A stretch of 6,864 nucleotides of DNA, taken from Thermoplasmata archaeon. GTDB lineage: Archaea; Thermoplasmatota; Thermoplasmata; Lutacidiplasmatales; UBA184. Location: positions 1-6,864 of the forward strand of contig JASHYQ010000317.1 of NCBI GenBank assembly GCA_030042955.1. Reading direction: 5' to 3'. The notes beneath the pieces are model-generated. The model did no database searches, had not been told where the DNA came from, and worked only from the letters and a program-made list of their open reading frames with translations. Positions within the stretch are counted from its first letter, which is position 1. Each line of letters starts with the position of its first letter. A program made the position numbers and the translations under genes. Shown here piece after piece: positions 1-5,800 of this stretch.

Positions 1-372
1 GCGGTCAAGCTCCGGAAGTGGGCCGGCTCCGTGGGCGGGCGGGAGCAGCTCGCGGTCGAGGCGTTCGCTCAGGCCCTCGAGTGCGTTCCGTGGGCCCTCG
101 CCGAGAACGGCGGCTACGATTCGATCGACACGCTGATCCAGCTCCGCAGCGCCCACGAGGGCACCGGGGCCAACAAGAACGTCGGCGTGAACCTCGCCGA
201 CGGCAAGGCCGCGGACATGTGGAAGCTCCGCGTGATCGAGCCGGCCCGGGTCAAGCGCCAGGCCCTCTCGTCCGCCACGGAGGTCGCCTCGATGGTACTT
301 CGGATCGACGACATCATCGCGTCGAAGAAGTCCGCTCCTCCCCCCGCCGGCGGCGGTGGCCACGAGCACTAG
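1..372 (+). CDS. Thermosome (group II chaperonin) subunit, C-terminal fragment
   Basis: This is the last 123 codons of an archaeal thermosome subunit; the gene begins before the window. Thermosomes are ATP-driven double-ring cytosolic chaperonins that fold proteins inside a chamber closed by a built-in lid. Seen here: the C-terminal equatorial-domain signatures GREQLAVEAFAQALE, LAENGGYDSIDTLIQLRSAH, KNVGVNL, VIEPARVKRQALSSATE and the near-terminal VLRIDDIIASKK, all in the order usual for the family. The tail is SAPPPAGGGGHEH: the glycine-rich end expected to hang into the ring cavity, but ending in His-Glu-His instead of the Gly-Gly-Met repeats common in other archaeal subunits. The stop is TAG, spanning 370-372. 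The family assignment is firm; which paralogue (alpha, beta or other) cannot be told from this fragment. Confidence 0.96.
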   Translation, partial: AVKLRKWAGSVGGREQLAVEAFAQALECVPWALAENGGYDSIDTLIQLRSAHEGTGANKNVGVNLADGKAADMWKLRVIEPARVKRQALSSATEVASMVLRIDDIIASKKSAPPPAGGGGHEH

Positions 373-449
373 GTCCGAAGGACCAACCCGTTCCGGCGCC
401 GGCCTCCTTCGGGAGCGCCGGCGCGCTCCCTTCTCCTCCTCCCTGTTCG
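372..449 (+). terminator. Hairpin cluster and pyrimidine-rich tract after the thermosome gene
   Basis: Three inverted repeats follow the thermosome stop. The first is GGTCC/GGACC with a GAA loop at 372-384, overlapping the last base of the stop. The second is CTCC/GGAG closed by a TTCG tetraloop at 404-415, which can be extended by CCGGCG (393-398) with CGCCGG (416-421). The third is a perfect 8-bp stem, GGGAGCGC (411-418) with GCGCTCCC (423-430), around a CGGC loop, followed by a pyrimidine-rich stretch from 431. The second and third share the GGGAG bases and cannot form together. The most economical reading is a transcription termination or 3'-end processing region. Archaeal terminators depend mainly on U-tracts and the tract here is broken by C, so confidence is moderate. 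Confidence 0.45.
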
Positions 450-467
450 ACCCTCGGTCGTCGCGCA

Positions 468-480
468 GGTTCAATTACGG
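468..480 (+). promoter_or_regulatory. Possible archaeal TATA box for the MBL hydrolase
   Basis: The short AT-rich patch TTCAATTAC stands out in an otherwise GC-dominated gap and lies in the only part of 373-525 that resembles a box A element. Placing transcription start about 25-28 nt downstream gives roughly position 500-504, just before the hydrolase coding region, so the transcript would have either a short leader or none. This is inference from position and composition; the element is weaker than the boxes at 1320 and 3303. Confidence 0.35.
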
Positions 481-501
481 TCCGGGCTACTCCGGGCCCG
501 G

Positions 502-508
502 GGAGGGG
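502..508 (+). promoter_or_regulatory. Shine-Dalgarno-like GGAGGGG before a non-canonical start
   Basis: GGAGG at 502-506 matches the complement of the 16S rRNA 3' end. It sits 7 nt before the ACG at 514-516, the codon that aligns with the expected initiator of the hydrolase, but 19 nt before the first canonical start (GTG, 526), which is too far for normal use. The site therefore supports translation beginning near 514. It could also be a chance match in G-rich sequence. Confidence 0.4.
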
Positions 509-525
509 TCTCGACGAAGCTCACG

Positions 526-1287
526 GTGCTGGGGGGCGACGGGGCGTTCCCCAGTCCGGGAGGGGCGTGCAGTGGCTACCTGGTGGAGCACGACGGCTTC
601 CGGCTCCTGATCGACCCCGGGTACGCTACGTTCCCTGCCCTCGTGAAGCGCGTCCGGGCCGACCAGGTCGACGCGGTCCTCGTCAGCCATGGCCATCCCG
701 ACCACTGCGCGGACCTGAACCCGTTGCTCCGAGCGCGCACCCTCCGGGCTCGCCCGGTGCCTCCCCTTCCGGTCTACGCCCTGGCCGACGCCCTGGGACC
801 CGTGCTAGGACTCGACCGGGTGGGCATGCTGGACCGGGCGATCGTCCGGCACGAGATCGACCCGGGGAACCACCTAGCCATCGGACCGTTCCACGTGGCG
901 ACCGCCTCCTTGCCTCATTTCCTCCCGAACGTCGGGGTGCGGCTGCGTGCCGGAGGCGAGACCTTGGCCTACACGGGGGACAGCGGCCCGAGCCCCAACG
1001 TGACCCCGCTTGCCGAGGGGGTCGACCTCTTCCTCGCCGAAGCCACCTACATCGACGATGAGGCCGAGGAAAGCCAGGCGGCCTCGCTCTCCAGCGCGTT
1101 CCAGCGAGGGGAGGTCGCCCGCCGCGCCGGAGCCCGGCGCTTGCTACTCACTCACATCTGGCCCGGCACGGACCGGGACGAGCTCGAACACGCCGCCCGA
1201 CGGGAGTTCTCGGGGGTCGTCGGCACCGTCGAGCCCGGGATGGTGGTCGACCTCACGCCCAGGACGACGGGGCACGAACCGTTCTAG
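526..1287 (+). CDS. Metallo-beta-lactamase-fold metal-dependent hydrolase
   Basis: A 253-residue protein (from GTG 526) of the metallo-beta-lactamase superfamily, binding a di-metal, probably di-zinc, centre in the cytosol. Seen: the HxHxDH metal motif SHGHPDH (His55, His57, Asp59, His60), further likely ligands His131 (LPHFLPNVGVRL), Asp152 (AYTGDSGPS) and His210 (LLLTHIWPG). It resembles the compact RNase Z-like group that includes a mycobacterial cyclic-nucleotide phosphodiesterase, but the substrate cannot be fixed from sequence. No signal peptide or extra domain is visible. The start is uncertain: homologues usually open with MKLTVLG, and here the frame reads TKLTVLG from ACG 514, so starting at 526 would remove the first beta strand. 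GTG 526 is given only because no ATG, GTG or TTG lies between it and the in-frame thermosome stop at 370-372. It ends in TAG. Confidence 0.9.
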   Translation: MLGGDGAFPSPGGACSGYLVEHDGFRLLIDPGYATFPALVKRVRADQVDAVLVSHGHPDHCADLNPLLRARTLRARPVPPLPVYALADALGPVLGLDRVGMLDRAIVRHEIDPGNHLAIGPFHVATASLPHFLPNVGVRLRAGGETLAYTGDSGPSPNVTPLAEGVDLFLAEATYIDDEAEESQAASLSSAFQRGEVARRAGARRLLLTHIWPGTDRDELEHAARREFSGVVGTVEPGMVVDLTPRTTGHEPF

Positions 1288-1317
1288 CCCGTTCCCGGCC
1301 CCCGGGTGCGGCCCGAA

Positions 1318-1328
1318 GGTTTGATAAC
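1318..1328 (+). promoter_or_regulatory. TATA-like box upstream of the 133-residue gene
   Basis: The sequence TTTGATAA at 1320-1327 is the only AT-rich patch in the 64-nt gap. It is centred about 28 nt before the ATG at 1352, the spacing expected if transcription starts at or next to the start codon (leaderless). No Shine-Dalgarno match precedes the ATG; the intervening bases are GC-rich (GGCGG/CCGCC, 1333-1347). This suggests the gene is transcribed independently of the hydrolase. Confidence 0.55.
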
Positions 1329-1351
1329 GAAAGGCGGGTAGGCCGCCCGGC

Positions 1352-1753
1352 ATGCGGACCAAGCAGGTCGAAGGGGTGCTCCGCCTCGATGTCGTGGCGC
1401 TCGAGCCCCGTCCGGCCATCTACCTCGCCTACGACGGCCTCGCCGGGATCAGCCAGCGACCGATCCTGAGGGACCTCGTCGACGAGCTGGCCCGCAAGGG
1501 ACCGGACGAGCTAACGAAGTTCCTCGAGACCCTCCGACGCCGCCATTCCGGGCAGGTTCACGTCTACTTTGCCGATTACGTGAGCTACGGGATCGGTGGA
1601 GGGGACGCCACCTCCGAGTTCTTCCTGGGTACCTTCCTGGTGCTGCACGAGCCGGCCCGCGCCGCGGCCGAAGGCCCCGCCGTGCCGGAGCACCTCGCCC
1701 TCTTCCGCCCCGGAGGGGTGGAACGCCTCTCCCTCGAAGGGGTCGGCGCCTAG
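1352..1753 (+). CDS. Unrecognised 133-residue protein
   Basis: I do not recognise this protein. It is soluble in appearance, with no signal peptide or transmembrane segment, and has mixed alpha/beta character. An N-terminal strand-rich part (VEGVLRLDVVALEPRPAIYLAYDG) is followed by a charged helical stretch (RDLVDELARKGPDELTKFLETLRRRH, written here only as residues about 40-65). A striking Tyr/Gly-rich patch follows (VYFADYVSYGIGGGDATSE, residues about 71-89), then a hydrophobic strand (FFLGTFLVLHE) and the tail LALFRPGGVERLSL. No cysteine is present, so a zinc ribbon is excluded. Coding reality is supported by the GC3-rich codon use like that of its neighbours, a clear ATG, a TATA-like box at leaderless spacing and a non-overlapping fit between two well-supported genes. 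It ends in TAG, 55 nt before lysS; no function is inferred from that neighbour. Confidence 0.75.
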   Translation: MRTKQVEGVLRLDVVALEPRPAIYLAYDGLAGISQRPILRDLVDELARKGPDELTKFLETLRRRHSGQVHVYFADYVSYGIGGGDATSEFFLGTFLVLHEPARAAAEGPAVPEHLALFRPGGVERLSLEGVGA

Positions 1754-1808
1754 CGCGAGCCTCGCAAGAACCATCTTCTAGCCCTCGTCTGTCGGAACGG
1801 GCCCGATC

Positions 1809-3287
1809 ATGGATGAGACCCCCCTCGAGCGCGAGCGTCGGGCGAAGGTCGCTCGGTGGCGTTCGGAACGGCGGGAGCCGTACCCATGGTCGTTTCCCGG
1901 AAGGGTCCCAACCGAAGACGTACGGACACGGTGTCTCGCGCTCTCGGCCGGCCAGGAGGCCGAGGGCGACCCGGTGCGCGTAGCGGGTCGCCTCCACGCC
2001 CTCCGGGTCCACGGCGGGACGGCCTTCGCCGATATCGATGACCTCTCGGGCTCCCTCCAGCTGATCCTCCGGGCGGACGTCCTTGGGGAAGGGCCGTACC
2101 ACGCCTGGATGGGCGACCTCGACTCCGGCGACCTCATCGGCGCGGAAGGGCGACCCGCCCTCTCTCGTCGAGGCGAACCCTCCCTCGTAGCGACGCGGGT
2201 CGAGCTCCTCGCGAAGGCGATCTCGCCCCCTCCGGAGAAGTTCCACGGTCTCCAGGACGTCGAGGAACGCCTCCGACGCCGCTACCTCGACCTCCTCTCC
2301 TCGGCCGAGACCCGGGCCCGTTTCCGGGCCCGCTCGGTCCTGGTGCGGGAGACTCGGAGCTTCCTGGACGAAGCCGGCTTCCTCGAGGTCGAGACCCCGG
2401 TGCTGGTGCCGCTCGCCGGCGGCGGCACCGCCCAGCCGTTCTCGACCTACTCGAACTACCTGGGCGAGGAGGTCCGGCTGAGGATTGCCCTCGAGCTCGC
2501 CCTCAAGCGGCTCCTCGTCGGGGGCCTCGAGCGGGTCTACGAGCTGGGCAAGTGCTTCCGGAACGAGGACCTCGACGTCACCCACTCGCCCGAGTTCACG
2601 ATGCTCGAGGCGTACTGGGCCTACGCCGATTACCTGGACATGAAGGGCCTCGTCGAGCGCCTCTACGCCCGACTCGCCTCCCGGGTCGGGACGCTCCTTC
2701 CGGACGTGCCGGCGGCCCAGGAGGCGGCCCAAGCGTTCGCTTCCGGCTTCCACACCGTGGACTTCGTCGAGGAGCTCGAGCACCGCAGCGGGATCTCCCG
2801 CCTCATCGAGCGGAAGCCCTCGGAGCTCCGGGAGTACGCCCGGGCCGCCGGGTCCACAGTCCCGGACGACTCCCCTCCGGGCGTCTTCCTCGACAAGCTG
2901 TTCGAGCACTACGTCGAGCCGCACCTCCTCCGGCCGACGTTCGTTCTCGACTACCCCGCGGTCACCACCCCGCTCGCCAAGCGGCACCGCTCCCGACCGG
3001 GCTTCGTGGAGCGGTTCGAGTTCTACTACCGGGGCATGGAGCTCGGCAACGCCTACACCGAGCTGAACGACCCCGACGAGCAATTCCGTCGGTTCGAGGA
3101 GCAGCTGAGCAGCCGGGTCGAGGACCGGTTCGCCTATGACGAGGACTTCGTCCAGGCGCTCCGCTACGGGATGCCGCCGGCCACCGGGATCGGCATCGGC
3201 ATCGACCGCATGGTGATGGCCCTCACGGGGACCTTCTCGATCAAGGACGTCATCCTCTTCCCGCTCGTCCGCGCCCGCCTCCCGTAG
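1809..3287 (+). CDS. lysS: Lysyl-tRNA synthetase, class II
   Basis: This enzyme attaches lysine to tRNA-Lys using ATP, in the cytosol. At 492 residues it has the usual length of the class II form. Order seen: N-terminal OB-fold anticodon-binding domain (about 55-140, VRVAGRLHALRVHGGTAFADI), then the class II catalytic domain with motif 1 (about 185-201, FLDEAGFLEVETPVL), motif 2 (244-268, YELGKCFRNEDLDVTH then SPEFTMLEAY) and motif 3 (459-474, TGIGIGIDRMVMALTG). MELGNAYTELNDP (410-422) matches the conserved lysine/ATP-pocket stretch. The RNEDLDVTH form of motif 2 is of the archaeal kind rather than the bacterial RNEGISxRH. The usual Asn before PEFT is Ser here (HSPEFT). ATG 1809 is chosen because it gives the expected N-terminus; only a weak TTCTAG patch (1776-1781) lies at TATA distance. 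Many archaea use the unrelated class I enzyme instead. Confidence 0.96.
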   Translation: MDETPLERERRAKVARWRSERREPYPWSFPGRVPTEDVRTRCLALSAGQEAEGDPVRVAGRLHALRVHGGTAFADIDDLSGSLQLILRADVLGEGPYHAWMGDLDSGDLIGAEGRPALSRRGEPSLVATRVELLAKAISPPPEKFHGLQDVEERLRRRYLDLLSSAETRARFRARSVLVRETRSFLDEAGFLEVETPVLVPLAGGGTAQPFSTYSNYLGEEVRLRIALELALKRLLVGGLERVYELGKCFRNEDLDVTHSPEFTMLEAYWAYADYLDMKGLVERLYARLASRVGTLLPDVPAAQEAAQAFASGFHTVDFVEELEHRSGISRLIERKPSELREYARAAGSTVPDDSPPGVFLDKLFEHYVEPHLLRPTFVLDYPAVTTPLAKRHRSRPGFVERFEFYYRGMELGNAYTELNDPDEQFRRFEEQLSSRVEDRFAYDEDFVQALRYGMPPATGIGIGIDRMVMALTGTFSIKDVILFPLVRARLP

Positions 3288-3301
3288 TCTCCGGACGCCG
3301 T

Positions 3302-3309
3302 CCTTATCG
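3302..3309 (+). promoter_or_regulatory. TATA-like box upstream of the ABC exporter genes
   Basis: CCTTATCG in the 46-nt gap after lysS has the TTAT core centred about 28 nt before ATG 3334, the same spacing as the box before the 133-residue gene. No Shine-Dalgarno sequence lies directly before this ATG, which fits a leaderless transcript. If real, it drives the ATPase, the permease and probably valS as one unit. It partly overlaps a small GGAC/GTCC inverted repeat (3293-3303). Confidence 0.5.
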
Positions 3310-3333
3310 TCCCTCTGGTGGGATACTGTCTCC

Positions 3334-4131
3334 ATGACCGACCCCGCGGTCCCGACTCCCGTTCCGCTCCGGCTCGAGGGGCTGACGGTCGCCTACGGGG
3401 GACGCCCCGCGGTCCAGGAGCTCTCGCTGGAGGTGCGACCGGGAGAGATCTACGGCCTCCTCGGCTCGAACGGGGCGGGAAAGTCGAGCACCATCAAGGC
3501 GGTGGTCGGCCTGGTGCGACCCGTCGCCGGCCGGGTCTTGGTCTTCGGCCACGACCCGGTCATCGAGGGGGTCCGGACCAAGGCCGGGATCGGGTATGTG
3601 CCCGAGACCTCGCTCCTCTACGAGTCCCTGACCCCTCGGGAATTCCTCGAGTTCGTCGCGAGCGTTCGGCACCTACCGTCGGGCCCCACGGGCGAACGGG
3701 GGCGGGCGCTCGTCGCCGCGTTCCGCCTGGAGGAGGAGTACGACCAGCCGATCGCCACGCTCTCCAACGGGACCCGGCAGAAGGTGCTGCTTGTGGCGGC
3801 CCTCCTCCACCAACCCCCTCTCCTGGTGCTGGACGAGCCGCTCAACCACCTCGACCCTCGGGCGGTCCGGCTGACGAAGGACCTGCTCACCCGCTACGTG
3901 GCGGACGGCCGGCGAGGGGTCCTCTTCTCGACGCATACCATGGAGGTCGCGGAGCGATTGTGCACCCGGGTCGGTATCCTCGACCATGGGCTGCTCCGGG
4001 GCGAGGGGTCCCTCGCTAGCCTCCGCGAGCGGGTCGCCCGGGGCGACGCGACCCTCGAGGAGATCTTCCTCGGGTTGACGGAGGAGGCGGGGGAGGTCCG
4101 GGCCGCGGTCGCCTCCCTCGAGAGGGTCTAA
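3334..4131 (+). CDS. ABC-2-type transporter ATP-binding protein
   Basis: A 265-residue ATPase that would power the adjoining permease from the inner face of the membrane. Seen: Walker A GSNGAGKS (44-51), signature LSNGTRQK (143-150), Walker B LLVLDEP (163-169), D-loop HLDP (172-175) and switch His201 (STHTMEVAERL). The Q-loop position reads GYVPE (87-91), with Glu where classical ABC ATPases have Gln; Glu there is common in the multidrug/NatA-like exporter branch. The signature departs from LSGGQ at two positions. The C-terminal end (about 222-265, GEGSLASLRERVARGDATLEEIFLGLTE) is the short tail typical of that branch. Substrate cannot be inferred. ATG 3334 gives a short lead before the first strand and has a TATA-like box at leaderless distance; the gene ends in TAA one base before the permease ATG. 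Confidence 0.94.
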   Translation: MTDPAVPTPVPLRLEGLTVAYGGRPAVQELSLEVRPGEIYGLLGSNGAGKSSTIKAVVGLVRPVAGRVLVFGHDPVIEGVRTKAGIGYVPETSLLYESLTPREFLEFVASVRHLPSGPTGERGRALVAAFRLEEEYDQPIATLSNGTRQKVLLVAALLHQPPLLVLDEPLNHLDPRAVRLTKDLLTRYVADGRRGVLFSTHTMEVAERLCTRVGILDHGLLRGEGSLASLRERVARGDATLEEIFLGLTEEAGEVRAAVASLERV

Positions 4132-4132
4132 G

Positions 4133-5800
4133 ATGGGCTGGAGGGAGGCCCTCCGACTGAGCGACACCGCGTTCACGGAGCTCTCGCTCCAGGCGATCTA
4201 CGCGTTCCGGCAGGGGAATCTGCTGCCGTCCGGAGCGACGGCAGACCTCGTGCCGAAGGCGCGGCGGCGAGTGCTGCAGAGCAAGGTGATGGTCGCCGGA
4301 CTGCTCAGCCTTCTCACCCTCGGGGTGGCGTTCATCCTTCGGGATTCGTCGCTCGTCATCGCGCGCGCCTTCCCCTACTACATCTCTCCCGCGGTCTTCG
4401 ACACCGGGGTCCTCACCGCCCTCCTCGGCCTCGACCTCGCGTTCCTCTGGTGGACGGGGCTTCAGGTGCTGCCCACCCTGCTCTCGTCCACCGTCCTGCC
4501 GGTCCTCGAGACCCTCCCGGTGGACGACCGGACCCTCCGCCGCGCTGCGGCCCTGGTCTACGTGCGACTGTTCGACCTTCCGGCCCTGGTGGTCCTCGTC
4601 CTGACCCCGGTCCTAGTCGCCGCGGCGCTCGGAGTACGGGCGGGCCTCGCCGTCCTTCCTGGAGTGGTCGTCGCCGTCACGTTCGCGCTGGCGCTCTCGC
4701 TCATCACGGCCCGCTTCTTCGTTCGTCGAGTCCAGGGCTCCCGCAGCGGGGGAGGGAGCACGGTGTTGCGCTGGTCGTACCTGGTCCTCTGGGTCATCCC
4801 GGCGTTCGGGATGTTCGGGTTCGTCACGCTCGCGCCGGCGTTCTTCAACGAGCTCGCCCACCTCACGGATTCCGGGCCCTCGGGTCTGTTCGACCTGGTC
4901 CTCCTCGTGTTCCCCTTCCCGCTCGCCTCCCTCCCCCCGCTCGCGGCCGGGGGGACCGGGGCGCTCCCTCTCGGCGTCGCGGGTCTCGAGACGGTCGTCG
5001 CGGCGTCCGGGGTCTACGTCGTGCTGACGGTCGCCTGCCTCTCGTGGATGGGGGGCGCCGTCCGCCGGGTCGGCCAGGCCCCTCTCGGGGGCGCTGGTCC
5101 CGGGCCGACGTCCCCCTTTGGCCTTCGCCTGACCGGACCGGTCCGCTCCGTGCTCGTGAAGGACCTCCGGATCGCGAGCCGCAACCCCGGCTACGCGTTC
5201 CTGATCCTGCTCCCGATCCTGGACGCCTTGGCCCTCGGGTTGCTCTCCTACGCGCCCGGTTCCTCGACCCGCGGGGCGGACGCCCTGGGGCTCGGCGCCG
5301 TGACGAGCGCGGCGCTCCTCGCAACCTTCTTTGGCCCTGCGTTCTTCGCCATCGAGGTGCTCGCGTATTCGTACGGCCGGACCCTCCCACTACCGGACCG
5401 GTCCCTCGTGCTCGGCAAGGTCGCGCTCGTGGTCGCGATCTACCTGGTCTCGGCGGGGATCGTGCTGGGACTGGTCGACCTCCGCCTGAGGACCCCCCTC
5501 GTCTTCCTTGCGTTCATCCTGGCCGAACTCCCTGCCGTAGCCGCCGCCTCCGTGATCGAGCTCGGCCTCGTTCTCCGCCGGGCCCGTCGCAAGGGGCTCC
5601 CCGTCGTCAACCTGTACGCGGGGAGCTGGACCGCGATCCTGATCGCCGTGCCCGGACTGTTCGTCGCGCTGATGCCCCTCGTCGCGCTGTCGCTCGCGGG
5701 GGGCTCGTCGTCGACCTTTGCCCTCGAGGTGATGGCGCTCGTGTCGGTGGCCGAGCTGGGACTGGCGGCCCCGGTCCTGCTCGGGGGGGTTAGCTCCTGA
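4133..5800 (+). CDS. ABC-2-type permease, apparently two fused halves
   Basis: A 555-residue polytopic membrane protein, the likely partner of the preceding ATPase. By eye there are about 12-13 hydrophobic segments, near residues 53-69, 91-123, 148-168, 172-193, 215-238, 251-272, 283-305, 354-372, 386-411, 426-447, 456-481, 499-521 and 529-551, with a Gly/Pro-rich hydrophilic linker around 308-336. Two related motifs occur, LPVDDRTLRRAAALVYVR (128-145) and LPLPDRSLVLGKVALVVA (418-435), each following a long hydrophobic stretch. They match the cytosolic LPxxxRxLxxGK coupling motif of ABC-2 permeases, so each half looks like one permease unit. Length about twice that of a single six-helix permease agrees. 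The first 50 residues are amphipathic and charged. ATG 4133 lies one base after the ATPase stop, with a weak GAGGGT Shine-Dalgarno match at 4122-4127, implying translational coupling. It ends in TGA. Confidence 0.85.
   Translation: MGWREALRLSDTAFTELSLQAIYAFRQGNLLPSGATADLVPKARRRVLQSKVMVAGLLSLLTLGVAFILRDSSLVIARAFPYYISPAVFDTGVLTALLGLDLAFLWWTGLQVLPTLLSSTVLPVLETLPVDDRTLRRAAALVYVRLFDLPALVVLVLTPVLVAAALGVRAGLAVLPGVVVAVTFALALSLITARFFVRRVQGSRSGGGSTVLRWSYLVLWVIPAFGMFGFVTLAPAFFNELAHLTDSGPSGLFDLVLLVFPFPLASLPPLAAGGTGALPLGVAGLETVVAASGVYVVLTVACLSWMGGAVRRVGQAPLGGAGPGPTSPFGLRLTGPVRSVLVKDLRIASRNPGYAFLILLPILDALALGLLSYAPGSSTRGADALGLGAVTSAALLATFFGPAFFAIEVLAYSYGRTLPLPDRSLVLGKVALVVAIYLVSAGIVLGLVDLRLRTPLVFLAFILAELPAVAAASVIELGLVLRRARRKGLPVVNLYAGSWTAILIAVPGLFVALMPLVALSLAGGSSSTFALEVMALVSVAELGLAAPVLLGGVSS
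5783..5790 (+). promoter_or_regulatory. G-rich Shine-Dalgarno-like site before valS
   Basis: A run of seven G followed by T lies at 5783-5790, 6 nt before the CTG at 5797. GGGGGT can pair with the ACCUCC of the 16S rRNA tail if one G-U wobble is allowed. The site sits inside the permease gene, as expected for coupled translation, and its spacing supports CTG 5797 as the valS start. A chance G-run in GC-rich sequence is possible. Confidence 0.35.

Noticed and set aside
18..1061. 347-codon plus-strand open frame in another frame over the thermosome and hydrolase
   Set aside because: The product is an Arg/Pro/Gly-rich sequence with no motif, and it overlaps two genes with clear family signatures in a different frame.
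1..1287. Thermosome and hydrolase share one frame separated only by TAG at 370-372, suggesting read-through or pyrrolysine decoding
   Set aside because: The thermosome ends naturally at its Gly-rich tail. TAG is also the stop of the hydrolase, the 133-residue gene and lysS (four of six stops here), which argues against recoded TAG. About 50 stop-free codons in such GC-rich DNA is unremarkable.
526..1287. Hydrolase as RNase Z (tRNA 3' processing)
   Set aside because: The metal motif is shared across the superfamily, but the protein is shorter than typical RNase Z and I could not see the exosite arm that handles tRNA.
1754..1808. Small inverted repeat (GCGA/TCGC) and possible tRNA or small RNA before lysS
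   Set aside because: A 4-bp stem in GC-rich sequence is expected by chance; no cloverleaf arms or T-box/riboswitch-like structure could be traced in the 55-nt gap.
1449..3335. 628-codon open frame on the minus strand across lysS and its upstream gene
   Set aside because: It lies antisense to a well-supported lysyl-tRNA synthetase. Its translation is dominated by Glu, Arg, Gly, Val and Leu, as expected when a GC3-rich gene is read backwards, and it shows no recognisable domain.
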